Shown in pieces: positions 55,157-63,587 of a stretch of 64,000 bases of DNA; positions within the stretch are counted from its first letter, which is position 1, and each line of letters starts with the position of its first letter. The position numbers and the translations under genes are program-made. The notes under the pieces were generated by a model. The model was not told the DNA's origin. It worked only from the letters and a program-made list of their open reading frames with translations, and searched no databases. Where the stretch lies: positions 124,001 to 188,000 of the forward strand of contig NZ_CP059557.1 in NCBI RefSeq assembly GCF_022828475.1. Reading direction: 5' to 3'. The stretch is from Saccharopolyspora gloriosae. Lineage in GTDB: Bacteria; Actinomycetota; Actinomycetes; Mycobacteriales; Pseudonocardiaceae.

Positions 55157-56638
55157 TCAGATCCGGTTGTGGTCGCCGAGTGCGGGCAGCGGGGCCTGGG
55201 CGGTGCGGAGGCCGGTGCGCTCGGCGCGGCTCTGCGCGCCGTTGACGCCTTCGGTGCTCTGCGCGTACTGGCCGATCGTGGTGGCCAGCGCCTTCGCGTT
55301 CCGCTCCAGCGCGACCTTGTCCACATTGGACAGGTCGTCCTGTGGGGTGTGGTAGTTCGGGTCGAAGTTCTGCCCGGCCGTGCCGCCCCACTTCGCGGCC
55401 TGCTCCTCGGTCTTCGTGCCGTCGCCGCCGGTGAACAGGCCCCCGGCGGGAATGCCGTTGGCGATGAACTCGCCGTAGTCCGAGCGCCCGTCGAAGTCGG
55501 TGCCCTCGATCTCCACTCCCTGCGTGAGCAGCGCAGCCCCCAGGTCGCGCTCGATGGCGCCCGAGCCGTGCGGGCCGGGGCCTGCGCCGACACCGTCGGA
55601 GTCGTCCCCGTCGTAGGCGAAGTAGCCGGCGTTGGGCGAGCCGATCATGTCGAAGTTCAAGTACAGCGCGATGTCCAGCTGCTGCTCGAAGCTGAGGCTC
55701 TGCACGTACTTCGTCGACCCGACGAGCCCGGACTCCTCGGCGCCCCAGAACGCGAAGCGCACGGCGTTCGTCGTGTCCGGAGCGCCGCCGAGGGCGAGCG
55801 CGGTCTCCAGGAGACCGGCGGTTCCGCTGCCGTTGTCGTTGATGCCCGCGCCTTCGGCGACGCTGTCCAGGTGTGCCCCGGCGGTCACCACGTTGTCGGT
55901 GCGTCCGGTGCGGGTCTGGGCGATCACGTTGCGCGTGGTGATGTTCTCCAGCCGCGACTGCACGTCCAGGTGCACCTGCGCCCCGGCCTTCCCGGCGAGC
56001 TGCTGCCCGGTGGCCAGGTCCACGCCCGCGCTCGGGATCAGCGCGTCGGCGGGGTCGCCGAGAGTGCCGTTCACCGGGCCTTCGACGTTGTTGTAGATGA
56101 TGGTGCCCACCGCACCGAGGTCCGCGGCGACCTGCTGCTTCTCCGCGAAGGTGCAGGATCCGCGTTGGACCAGCGCCACCGATCCCGCGACGTCGGCGGG
56201 GAAGTCGGCCGCCTCGCAGCCGGGGGTGTCGTCGACGGCGGCGACCGACAGCGGCGCGCTCAGGCCGCCCTGCGGGGTCGCGGGGGAGTACTCCAGCGCG
56301 TCCCCTGCGACGGGCGCACCGTCCACCGCCAGCGCGAACGAGTCCAGGAAATAGGCCTGGTAGTCGAATTCCGGTGTGGTGACGTCGAAGCCCGCGCCGC
56401 GCAACTTGGCCGCCACGTAGTCCACGCTGGCCTCGTACCCGTCGCGGCCGGAGGCGCGGTTGCCGTCGTGGGTGTCGGCGATGCGCTGCAACGCGACGAG
56501 GTGCCGGTGCACCGCGTCGACCTCGACCTGAGCCCCCAGCTCGGCGGGTGCGGCGGACGCGGGTGCGGCGGCGAGCAGAGCCGCGGCGAAGGTGGCGAAC
56601 ACGGCGGTGAAGCGGCGCCCGGATTTCACAGCACTCAT
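55157..56638 (-). CDS. Secreted M28-family aminopeptidase with PA domain
   Basis: 493 residues. Signal peptide (about 1-30, ending ASAAPA). The PA lid domain is inserted at about 120-215 (SVALVQRGSCTFAEKQQVAA). The M28 zinc-peptidase core has metal ligands in TAGAHLDSVAEGAGINDNGS (His, Asp), AEESGL (Glu pair), LNFDMIG (Asp) and YHTPQDD (His). It probably removes N-terminal residues from peptides outside the cell, like Streptomyces aminopeptidase. ATG 56638 has GGGGAG about 8 nt ahead. Confidence 0.94.
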   Translation of the reverse strand: MSAVKSGRRFTAVFATFAAALLAAAPASAAPAELGAQVEVDAVHRHLVALQRIADTHDGNRASGRDGYEASVDYVAAKLRGAGFDVTTPEFDYQAYFLDSFALAVDGAPVAGDALEYSPATPQGGLSAPLSVAAVDDTPGCEAADFPADVAGSVALVQRGSCTFAEKQQVAADLGAVGTIIYNNVEGPVNGTLGDPADALIPSAGVDLATGQQLAGKAGAQVHLDVQSRLENITTRNVIAQTRTGRTDNVVTAGAHLDSVAEGAGINDNGSGTAGLLETALALGGAPDTTNAVRFAFWGAEESGLVGSTKYVQSLSFEQQLDIALYLNFDMIGSPNAGYFAYDGDDSDGVGAGPGPHGSGAIERDLGAALLTQGVEIEGTDFDGRSDYGEFIANGIPAGGLFTGGDGTKTEEQAAKWGGTAGQNFDPNYHTPQDDLSNVDKVALERNAKALATTIGQYAQSTEGVNGAQSRAERTGLRTAQAPLPALGDHNRI

Positions 56639-56769
56639 TCTGTTCTGCTCCCCAAGGGTGAGTTTGTGGTGGACAGCTTCGACAGCACTCACCGGTGAAG
56701 TCAAGAATGTCCGAATAATGGTTACCCCGGAACGATTTTTCCCGGTATTGCCGGATCGGCGGCACGTAC

Positions 56770-56775
56770 TACGGT
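56770..56775 (+). promoter_or_regulatory. Putative -10 box for leaderless oxidoreductase gene
   Basis: TACGGT ends 7 nt before ATG 56783, which supports that start over GTG 56777. Confidence 0.5.
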
Positions 56776-56782
56776 CGTGACC

Positions 56783-57763
56783 ATGTACGCCATCGCGATC
56801 CGTGAGCCGGGTGACCCGGAAGTGCTGGAATGGACCGAGCAGGCCGATCCGCGGCCCGGTCCAGGTGAAGTGCTCGTGGACGTCGCGGCCGCCGGGGTGA
56901 ACCGGGCGGACCTGTCCCAGCGGCAGGGGAACTATCCGCCGCCGAAGGGCGCCAGCGAGATCCTCGGCCTCGAATGTTCCGGCACCATCGCCGAACTCGG
57001 CGAAGGCGTCGTGGACTGGCGGGTCGGCGACGAGGTGTGCGCGCTGCTGGCCGGCGGCGGATACGCGGAGCGGGTCGTGGTGCCCGCGGCCCAGCTGCTG
57101 CCGGTGCCCGAGGGCGTGGACCTGGTCGACGCCGCGGGGCTGGCCGAGGTGTCGTGCACGGTGTGGTCGAACGTCGTCATGGAAGGCGGGCTCACCGCCG
57201 GGAAACTGCTGCTGGTGCACGGCGGATCCGGTGGCATCGGCACCAGCGCCATCCAGATCGCGCGGGCGCTGGGCGCTCGGGTCGCCGCGACCGCCGGGGC
57301 GGCCGAAAGTCGCGAGTTCTGCCGGGAGCTCGGCGCGGACCCGGTGATCGGCTACCGCGATGAGGACTTCGTCGAAGTGGTCAAGGGCCTCGGCGGGGCG
57401 GACGTGATCCTGGACAACATGGGTGCGTCCTATTTGGACCGGAACCTCTCGGCGCTGGCGCCGGACGGGCACCTCGCCGTGATCGGCATGCAGGGAGGCC
57501 GGAAAGCCGAGCTGGACCTGGGGCGGATGCTGGTGAAGCGGCTGCGGATCTCGGTGCTGGGCCTGCGCGGACGTCCGCTGGACGGGCCGACGGGCAAGGC
57601 CGCGATCGTCGCGGACGTGCGGGAGAAGCTGTGGCCGCACGTCGCCGCCGGCCGCGTCCGCCCGATCGTGCGCAGCCGCATTCCCCTGCCGGAGGCGGCC
57701 CGCGCGCATTCCCTGCTGGAAGCGGGCGGCGTCCACGGCAAGATCCTGCTCACCCGCTCCTGA
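56783..57763 (+). CDS. NAD(P)H-quinone oxidoreductase (PIG3/zeta-crystallin family)
   Basis: 326-residue zinc-free medium-chain dehydrogenase. GroES-like N-terminal half (AGVNRADLSQRQGNYPPPKG), then Rossmann half with VHGGSGGIGTSAIQIARALG. The QRQGNYPPP segment is that of PIG3-type quinone reductases. It reduces quinones using NADPH. A homologue (Rv3777) sits next to the class V aminotransferase gene in mycobacteria, as here. A convergent terminator follows. Confidence 0.92.
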   Translation: MYAIAIREPGDPEVLEWTEQADPRPGPGEVLVDVAAAGVNRADLSQRQGNYPPPKGASEILGLECSGTIAELGEGVVDWRVGDEVCALLAGGGYAERVVVPAAQLLPVPEGVDLVDAAGLAEVSCTVWSNVVMEGGLTAGKLLLVHGGSGGIGTSAIQIARALGARVAATAGAAESREFCRELGADPVIGYRDEDFVEVVKGLGGADVILDNMGASYLDRNLSALAPDGHLAVIGMQGGRKAELDLGRMLVKRLRISVLGLRGRPLDGPTGKAAIVADVREKLWPHVAAGRVRPIVRSRIPLPEAARAHSLLEAGGVHGKILLTRS

Positions 57764-57770
57764 GCACGGG

Positions 57771-57811
57771 AGGTGAACGCCCCTTCCCCCGGGTGAACGG
57801 GGCGTTCACCT
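57771..57811. terminator. Bidirectional terminator
   Basis: Perfect 13-bp stem AGGTGAACGCCCC / GGGGCGTTCACCT with a 15-nt loop; on the plus strand followed by TTCAG. Sits between convergent stops. Confidence 0.85.
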
Positions 57812-57812
57812 T

Positions 57813-59012
57813 TCAGTTGAGGGCGGCGACGGCGCGCAGCAGCTGATCGACCTCGTAGCCGTTCGTGTAGTGCGTGAGACCGACGCGCACGGCGCCGCCC
57901 ACCTCGCCGACGCCGAGCACCGCGAACACGCCGTGCGTGCCGGGGTCGGCGAACGCGCACACGCCCTGATCGGCCAGGTACTCGATGGCATCGACGGCCT
58001 TCACCCCGTTGACGGTGAACGCCATCGACGGCACCCGGCGCATCGCGTCACCGATGACCATCACGTGCCGCAGCCTGCGCAGCCCGCCGGTGAGGTTCGC
58101 CAGCAGACCGGCTTGGTAGGCCTTCACCGAGCTCAGCGACATGAGCAGCCGCTCCCGGCGCGGCCCGACCGCCGCGTCGTCCAAGCCCGCCAGGTAGTCG
58201 ATCGAGGACACCAGGCCCGCCAGCAGCGGGTAGGCGTGCGGGCCGAGCTCCATGCGGTCCGGTCCGCGCCAACCGGGCTCCAGCGCCACCGACGGCAACT
58301 GGTCGATCATCGCCGGATCCCGGAACACCAGCGCCCCCACCGGCGGCCCGCCCCAAGCGGAGGCGTTGAGCGCGAGCACGTCGGCGCCCATCGCGGTGAT
58401 GTCCAGCGGCAGGAACGGTGCGGCGGCGGAGGCGTCGACCACCACGAGCGCGTCGTGCTCGGCGGCGATCTCGGCGATCTGGTGCACGTCGGGGCGGGTG
58501 CCGACCGCGCCGGACGCGGCGGTGACGGCGACGACCTTGGTGCGCTCGTTGATCAGGTCCCGGTACTGCCAGGCGGGCAGCTCGCAGGTCTCGATGTCCA
58601 CCTCGGCCCACCGCACCTGGCTGCCGGAGCGCTGCGCGGCGCGCTGCCAGCACACCACGTTCGACGGGTGGTCGAGCCGGGACACGACGACGTCATCGCC
58701 GATCATCCAGCCGTCGCCGAGCCCATCGGCGAGTCGTTGCAGCAGCACGGCGGAGTTCGGCCCGAGCACCACCCCGGCGGGATCGGCACCCACGAGTTCG
58801 GCCAATGCGCGACGAGCCGCGTCCACGATGGCCTCGGCGCGCTGCGAAGCGGGGAAGATCCCGCCAGGCCCGGACACGGGGGCGCGCAGGGCGGTGGAGA
58901 CCGCGGTCGCGACCTGCTCGGGAACCTGCATGCCCGCCGGGGCGTCCAGGTGCACCCAGCCGTCGCCCAGCGCGGGGAAAAGCCCGCGAACAGCAGCGAC
59001 GTCGAACGCCAT
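57813..59012 (-). CDS. Class V aminotransferase-fold protein lacking the PLP lysine
   Basis: 399 residues with the cysteine-desulfurase/selenocysteine-lyase-like fold: SRLDHPSNVVCW, VVVDASAAAPFLPLDI and ADVLALNASAWGGPPVGALV. In catalytic family members the motif SGHKLYGP carries the PLP Lys; here the aligned stretch is NASAWGGP, so the Lys is Ala. It may bind PLP poorly or have another role. The same gene neighbours bpa and the quinone reductase in M. tuberculosis (Rv3778c). ATG 59012 follows a -10 box TACGGT by 6 nt; GTG 59018 is an alternative. Confidence 0.85.
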   Translation of the reverse strand: MAFDVAAVRGLFPALGDGWVHLDAPAGMQVPEQVATAVSTALRAPVSGPGGIFPASQRAEAIVDAARRALAELVGADPAGVVLGPNSAVLLQRLADGLGDGWMIGDDVVVSRLDHPSNVVCWQRAAQRSGSQVRWAEVDIETCELPAWQYRDLINERTKVVAVTAASGAVGTRPDVHQIAEIAAEHDALVVVDASAAAPFLPLDITAMGADVLALNASAWGGPPVGALVFRDPAMIDQLPSVALEPGWRGPDRMELGPHAYPLLAGLVSSIDYLAGLDDAAVGPRRERLLMSLSSVKAYQAGLLANLTGGLRRLRHVMVIGDAMRRVPSMAFTVNGVKAVDAIEYLADQGVCAFADPGTHGVFAVLGVGEVGGAVRVGLTHYTNGYEVDQLLRAVAALN

Positions 59013-59018
59013 GGTCAC

Positions 59019-59024
59019 ACCGTA
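59019..59024 (-). promoter_or_regulatory. Putative -10 box for leaderless class V gene
   Basis: TACGGT on the minus strand ends 6 nt before ATG 59012. Confidence 0.45.
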
Positions 59025-59110
59025 GTGAGCGGACGGGAGTTGATGACCGCCGGGTGGCCCATTCCGGCTCCTCGTGCGTGCACCGCGCTCGGAGGCGTAA
59101 GGATGGTGGC

Positions 59111-59644
59111 ATGAATCAGAACGAACAGGACCCGCAGCGGGAGGTCTTCGTGGTGGGCGAGGGAACTCCGCTCGGCTCCGGCGTCGACCCCTCCGGCGAG
59201 GGGATGAGCGAACGGGAGAACGTCGGCGAGCTCGTCGAGCAGCCCGCGAAGGTGATGCGGATCGGCACGATGATCAAGCAGCTGCTGGAGGAGGTGCGGG
59301 CCGCGCCGCTGGACGAGGCCAGCCGCAGCAGGCTCAAGGAGATCCACCAGTCCTCCATCCGGGAGCTGGAGGAGGGTCTCGCCCCGGAGCTCATCGGGGA
59401 GCTGGAACGCCTGTCGTTGCCGTTCGCCCAGGAGTCGACCCCGTCGGAGTCGGAGCTGCGCATCGCGCAGGCGCAGTTGGTGGGCTGGCTGGAGGGCCTG
59501 TTCCACGGCCTGCAGACGGCGTTGTTCGCGCAGCAGATGTCGGCGCGGGCGCAGCTGGAGCAGATGCGGCGGGGCCTGCCGGCGGGCAGCGGGGGCGAGG
59601 CGGAGCAGGGGCCGCAGTCTCGGGGGACCGGCCAGTACCTCTGA
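59111..59644 (+). CDS. bpa: Bacterial proteasome activator Bpa (PafE)
   Basis: 177 residues. Helical bundle (about 45-155: VMRIGTMIKQLLEEVRAAPL; LERLSLPFAQESTPSESELR; WLEGLFHGLQTALFAQQMSA) and the C-terminal GQYL tail that opens the 20S proteasome gate. Bpa forms a ring and lets the proteasome degrade unfolded proteins without ATP or Pup tags. Equivalent of Rv3780. Its presence implies a 20S proteasome elsewhere in the genome. ATG 59111 has AGGATGG just upstream. Confidence 0.93.
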   Translation: MNQNEQDPQREVFVVGEGTPLGSGVDPSGEGMSERENVGELVEQPAKVMRIGTMIKQLLEEVRAAPLDEASRSRLKEIHQSSIRELEEGLAPELIGELERLSLPFAQESTPSESELRIAQAQLVGWLEGLFHGLQTALFAQQMSARAQLEQMRRGLPAGSGGEAEQGPQSRGTGQYL

Positions 59645-59800
59645 GCGGGGCGGTATTTCCGAGCGGCCGTGCCTCTAGGCGGCCAGGATCTCTGATCTGC
59701 CAGTGCCTCTGCGCGATCGGCGTCCATTACCGGCCAATGCCTCTGATCTGCGGTGCCGCTGACCGGCCGGGACCTCCGGCCGGGCCGGGATCCAGGGGCG
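59645..59800 (+). repeat. Degenerate short tandem repeats upstream of wzm
   Basis: Several imperfect units such as TGCCTCTGATCTGC, GGATCTCTGATCTGCC and CGGCCAATGCCTCTGATCTG spaced roughly 20-30 bp apart between bpa and wzm. No gene is supported in 59645-60034. Confidence 0.6.
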
Positions 59801-60020
59801 ACCGGTGGCGAGAAGTCGCCCCGTCGAAAGCGGGGCCGGCCGCTGCCTGCTCCGGGTGCCCCGTATCGAGCGGCCCGAACGAGCGAACCGCAGGTGGGCG
59901 GGGGCCGCTTCGCCGCTCGTCGCCGAGTTCGGCCACGTGGAGCCGTGCCCGGCGTGTCCGGAATGAGTGGAGCGGCGGAGATCCGTGCCTCCCTCTCCCC
60001 GGTGACCAGGGCACGGTCGG

Positions 60021-60026
60021 TACTCT
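60021..60026 (+). promoter_or_regulatory. Putative -10 box for leaderless wzm
   Basis: TACTCT ends 8 nt before GTG 60035. Confidence 0.5.
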
Positions 60027-60034
60027 TACGCACC

Positions 60035-60907
60035 GTGCAGGCCACGAGCACGATCGAGAGACCCACGGCTCCGCCCGAGACTTCGTCGCGGACCTGGCGC
60101 AAAGCGTTCAACGACCTCGTCGAAGGTGCCCAGCAGCGTCAGCTGTGGGCGCACCTCGGCTGGCAGGACATCAAGCAGCGGTATCGCCGATCCGTGATCG
60201 GACCGCTGTGGATCACCATCAGCATGGGCGTGATGGTGACCGGGCTGGGCATCCTCTACGGGAGCCTGTTCGGCACGGACCTGCACAAGAAGCTGCCGCA
60301 CCTGGCGGTCGGCTTCATCATCTGGGAGTTCATCCGCAACTGCGTGGTCGAGGGCACCGAGGTCTTCATCAAGAACGAAGGCCTGATGAAGCAGCTACCC
60401 GCTCCGCTGAGCGTGCACATCTTCCGCCTGGTGTGGCGGCAGACGCTGTTCTTCCTGCACAACCTGGTGATCTACTTCGTGCTGCTGATCGTCTTCTTCG
60501 CGGTCGGCGAGCCGATCCCGGTGAACTGGACGGTGATCGTCGCGATCCCGGCGCTGCTGCTGATCATGGTCAACGGCGTGTGGGTGGCCACTCTGTTCGG
60601 CGTGGTCGCCACCCGGTTCAGGGACATCCCGCCGGTGATCCAGAGCATCATGACGATGGCGCTGTTCATGTCCCCGATCACCTGGGGCATGTTCGAGTTC
60701 GAGGCGAACCCGAAGAACGAATGGCGGCAGGTCTTCGTCGACCTCAATCCGCTGTCGCACTACATCGCGATCTTCCGGGACCCGTTGATCGGGTTCGACC
60801 AGCACCTGTACCACTGGTACTGGGTGCTGGGCTGCACCCTCGGCGGCTTCCTGCTGGCCGCGCTGGTCCTGCGCAACTACCGCGCCCGCGTCCCCTACTG
60901 GGTCTGA
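60035..60907 (+). CDS. wzm: Galactan ABC exporter permease (Wzm/RfbD-like)
   Basis: 290-residue ABC-2 permease with six predicted membrane helices (first IGPLWITISMGVMVTGLGIL). An amphipathic segment (LVEGAQQRQLWAHLGWQDIK) precedes them. With Wzt it moves the lipid-linked galactan across the membrane; equivalent of Rv3783. I prefer GTG 60035 with a -10 box 8 nt upstream; GTG 60002 would add 11 residues. Followed by wzt after 13 nt. Confidence 0.92.
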   Translation: MQATSTIERPTAPPETSSRTWRKAFNDLVEGAQQRQLWAHLGWQDIKQRYRRSVIGPLWITISMGVMVTGLGILYGSLFGTDLHKKLPHLAVGFIIWEFIRNCVVEGTEVFIKNEGLMKQLPAPLSVHIFRLVWRQTLFFLHNLVIYFVLLIVFFAVGEPIPVNWTVIVAIPALLLIMVNGVWVATLFGVVATRFRDIPPVIQSIMTMALFMSPITWGMFEFEANPKNEWRQVFVDLNPLSHYIAIFRDPLIGFDQHLYHWYWVLGCTLGGFLLAALVLRNYRARVPYWV

Positions 60908-60920
60908 GGGAGATCGAACG

Positions 60921-61742
60921 ATGGTCAGCATCGACGTCTGGAACGCGGCGGTCGACTTCCCGATTTTCGACGCGAAGTCCCGCTCGTTGAAGAAAGCCGT
61001 GCTCGGCAAGGCCGGCGGCAAGATCGGCACCGACAGCAAGGTGCCGATCATCGAAGCCCTGCACGACATCGACCTGCACCTCAGCCACGGCGACCGGCTC
61101 GCGCTGGTCGGCCACAACGGCGCGGGCAAGTCCACGCTGCTGCGGCTGCTCGCGGGCATCTACGAGCCGACCCGCGGCAGCGCCCGCGTGGTGGGCAAGG
61201 TCGCGCCGGTGTTCGACCTCGGCGTCGGCATGGACCCGGAGATCTCCGGGTACGAGAACATCGTCATCCGCGGGCTGTTCCTCGGCATGAACCGCAGGCA
61301 GATGGAAAAGCGGATGGACGAGATCGCCGAGTTCACCGAACTCGGCGACTACCTGGACATGCCGCTGCGCACCTACTCGACGGGCATGCGGGTGCGCCTG
61401 GCCATCGGCGTGGTCACCTCCATCGACCCCGAGATCCTGGTGCTCGACGAAGGCATCGGCGCCGTCGACGCCGACTTCCTGGAGAAGGTGCGCGACCGGC
61501 TCAAGGAGCTCGTGAAGCGCTCCGGCATCCTGATCTTCGCCTCGCACTCGGACGAGTTCCTGATGGAGCTGTGCAACTCGGCCGTGTGGATGGACAAGGG
61601 CGGGATCCGGGAGCACGGTTCGCTGCGCAGCGTGCTGACGTCCTACAAGGGCAAAGACCCGTTCGAAAACCTCAGTCCGGAAATGCTGGCGCAGGTCAGT
61701 GACACGGCCACCGCCACGATCGGAAGCGACAAGGCAACATGA
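60921..61742 (+). CDS. wzt: Galactan ABC exporter ATPase (Wzt/RfbE-like)
   Basis: 273 residues. Walker A LVGHNGAGKST, signature YSTGMRVRLA, Walker B ILVLDEGIGAVD, and the H-loop FASHSDEF. Belongs to the Wzt polysaccharide-export ATPases without a carbohydrate-binding C-terminal domain. The stop overlaps glfT1 (ATGA), so transporter and galactan initiator are made together. Confidence 0.95.
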   Translation: MVSIDVWNAAVDFPIFDAKSRSLKKAVLGKAGGKIGTDSKVPIIEALHDIDLHLSHGDRLALVGHNGAGKSTLLRLLAGIYEPTRGSARVVGKVAPVFDLGVGMDPEISGYENIVIRGLFLGMNRRQMEKRMDEIAEFTELGDYLDMPLRTYSTGMRVRLAIGVVTSIDPEILVLDEGIGAVDADFLEKVRDRLKELVKRSGILIFASHSDEFLMELCNSAVWMDKGGIREHGSLRSVLTSYKGKDPFENLSPEMLAQVSDTATATIGSDKAT

Positions 61743-62671
61743 CCACCGACTCCGCCGAGCAGCAGCAACTTCCCGCAGATTCCGTCGTCGCGGTGATCGT
61801 CACGAGGCATCGCCGCGAGCTGCTCGCGGAGTCGCTCAAGGTGATCGCCACGCAGACGCGGGTGCCGGATCACCTGGTGGTCGTCGACAACGGCCCGGAC
61901 CAACCGGCGCGGCAGGTCGTCGAGGACTGCCCGATCCCGTCGACGTACCTGCCTTCCCAGCACAACCTCGGCGGAGCCGGCGGGTTCGCGCTGGGCATGC
62001 TGCACGCCTTGGCGCTCGGCGCGGAGTGGATCTGGCTCGGCGACGACGACGGCAGGCCCGCCGACGATCAAGCGCTGGCGACGTTGCTGGACGTGGCGCG
62101 CACCCGCAAGCTCGCCGCCGTCTCGCCGGTCGTGGTGAACATCAACCGGCCGGACAAGCTGGCGTTCCCGCTGCGCCGCGGACTCACCTGGAAGCGCCGC
62201 CCGGAGGAGCTCAGCGCTCCCGGCGGGGACGCCGACTTCCTGCCGGGCATCGCGTCGTTCTTCAACGGCGCGCTGTTCCGCGCGGCCACCCTGGACGTGG
62301 TGGGTGTGCCGGACTACCGCCTGTTCGTCCGGGGTGACGAGGTGGAGCTGCACCGTCGCGTGGTGCGCTCGGGCCTGCCGTTCGGGACGTCGCTCAAGAC
62401 GCGGTTCGTGCACCCCGACGGGTCGGACGAGTTCAAGCCGATGCTCGGTGGCCGGTTCCACGCGCAGGACCCGTCGGACGAGAACAAGCGCTACTACACC
62501 TACCGCAACCGGGGTTACCTGCTCTCGCAGCCGGGGATGCGCAAGATCGGCGCGTTGGAGTTCCTGCGGTTCGGGCTGTACTTCATCGGCCAGCGCCGCG
62601 ATCCGAAGGCGTTCCGCGAGTGGCTCCGCCTGGTCCGCCAGGGACGCAAGGAGCACTTCTTCCGCCGCTGA
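61739..62671 (+). CDS. glfT1: Galactofuranosyltransferase GlfT1 (galactan initiation)
   Basis: 310-residue GT2-family enzyme that adds the first two galactofuranose residues to the lipid-linked rhamnosyl-GlcNAc linker. VVAVIVTRHRRELLAESL, VVVDNGPD, metal-binding GDDDGRP and catalytic RGDEVELHRR are visible. Equivalent of Rv3782, in the same gene order with wzt. ATG 61739 overlaps the wzt stop. Confidence 0.93.
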   Translation: MTTDSAEQQQLPADSVVAVIVTRHRRELLAESLKVIATQTRVPDHLVVVDNGPDQPARQVVEDCPIPSTYLPSQHNLGGAGGFALGMLHALALGAEWIWLGDDDGRPADDQALATLLDVARTRKLAAVSPVVVNINRPDKLAFPLRRGLTWKRRPEELSAPGGDADFLPGIASFFNGALFRAATLDVVGVPDYRLFVRGDEVELHRRVVRSGLPFGTSLKTRFVHPDGSDEFKPMLGGRFHAQDPSDENKRYYTYRNRGYLLSQPGMRKIGALEFLRFGLYFIGQRRDPKAFREWLRLVRQGRKEHFFRR

Positions 62672-62731
62672 GCGGGGCGATTCACGTTCCGCCGTCCGGG
62701 GTCACCCGATCGTGTCTAGCTTATTTGCCAC

Positions 62732-62760
62732 TTGAGTGTCCACTGCGATAGAAGTAAGCT
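62732..62760 (+). promoter_or_regulatory. Possible promoter and operator of the HicAB-like pair
   Basis: TTGAGT (62732-62737), 17 nt, TAAGCT (62755-62760). TAAGCT is the inverse of AGCTTA at 62718-62723, giving a small inverted repeat that could be an autoregulatory site. The -10 ends right at GTG 62761, so the true start of transcription is uncertain. Confidence 0.3.
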
Positions 62761-63021
62761 GTGGTCAACAAGAAGCTGAAGCCGGCCAAGGTGCTGAGTC
62801 TGGCACGCCGTGCGGCCCGCAATGCGAAGACGACGATCCAAGAGATCCCAGGTAGGGGGAAGGGCTCGCATCGGATCTTCGCGGTCTACGACCGGGAAGG
62901 TGCCGAAGTGGCCCGGTTCGGTTTAACCGGCCACAACAAAGAGATCTCTTGGCACGTACTCACGCACATCGAGACCGGTTTGGCTCCCATTTTCGGCGAG
63001 AAGTGGCTGGAGGACCGATGA
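62761..63021 (+). CDS. hicA: HicA-like toxin
   Basis: 86-residue small basic protein of the HicA/dsRBD-like fold: alpha-beta-beta-beta-alpha layout with GRGKGSHRIFAVYD, where His37 is the expected catalytic residue, and HVLTHIETGLAPIFGEKWL at the end. HicA toxins cleave mRNA. Longer than the classic 60-residue HicA. Start GTG 62761; the stop overlaps the antitoxin ATG. Inserted between glfT1 and an emb gene. Confidence 0.72.
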   Translation: MVNKKLKPAKVLSLARRAARNAKTTIQEIPGRGKGSHRIFAVYDREGAEVARFGLTGHNKEISWHVLTHIETGLAPIFGEKWLEDR

Positions 63022-63419
63022 GCGCGGAGCAGTTGAGCAGCTACCGAGTGAACGTGAGCCGGGAGGACCGGAGCTGGGTGGCGCACGTCCAGGGCTTGCC
63101 CGCCGGGGCGACCGAGGTCGATCACCTCGAAGAGCTCGACCTCGAGGTTCGAGATCTCATTGCCGGGCTCGCCGATCGGGAGCCGGACTCCTTCCACATC
63201 GACTGGCGCTACCTGCAAGGCGACGTCGAGTACACCCGGCCGGTCGAAGAGCTGCGGCACTGGACGGCGGAGTCCCGGCAGGCGGCGGCGAACGCCGAGC
63301 GGGCTCGGCTGGAGATCATCACGACGCTCCGCTCCGCGGGCCTGAGCCAGCGAGTGATCGCCGAAGTGATCGGAACCTCGCACCAGCGGGTCGCTCAGCT
63401 GATGGCGGAGGCGTCCTGA
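63018..63419 (+). CDS. hicB: HicB-like antitoxin with C-terminal helix-turn-helix
   Basis: 133 residues. N-terminal HicB-like domain (YRVNVSREDRSWVAHVQGLP, then TEVDHLEELDLEVRDLIAGL), linker helix, and a C-terminal HTH (LRSAGLSQRVIAEVIGTSHQ). It should neutralise the upstream toxin and repress the operon. The ATG overlaps the toxin stop (ATGA) with GGAGG 4 nt ahead. Confidence 0.75.
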   Translation: MSAEQLSSYRVNVSREDRSWVAHVQGLPAGATEVDHLEELDLEVRDLIAGLADREPDSFHIDWRYLQGDVEYTRPVEELRHWTAESRQAAANAERARLEIITTLRSAGLSQRVIAEVIGTSHQRVAQLMAEAS

Positions 63420-63572
63420 GCCCGTCCGGCGGGACGGTCACCGATCGGTCACCGAGCGATCACGGCACACTGAGAGCTGCCTGAGAATCACTCGATCGGG
63501 GCTGCTCATAGCGTCGGCAAACATCTCGAATCGGGCCGCACCGAACGCGCCGGAGGTCCCCGGACCAGCGAC

Positions 63573-63578
63573 TACTAT
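63573..63578 (+). promoter_or_regulatory. Putative -10 box for leaderless emb gene
   Basis: TACTAT ends 9 nt before GTG 63588. Confidence 0.5.
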
Positions 63579-63587
63579 TCTCCAGGC

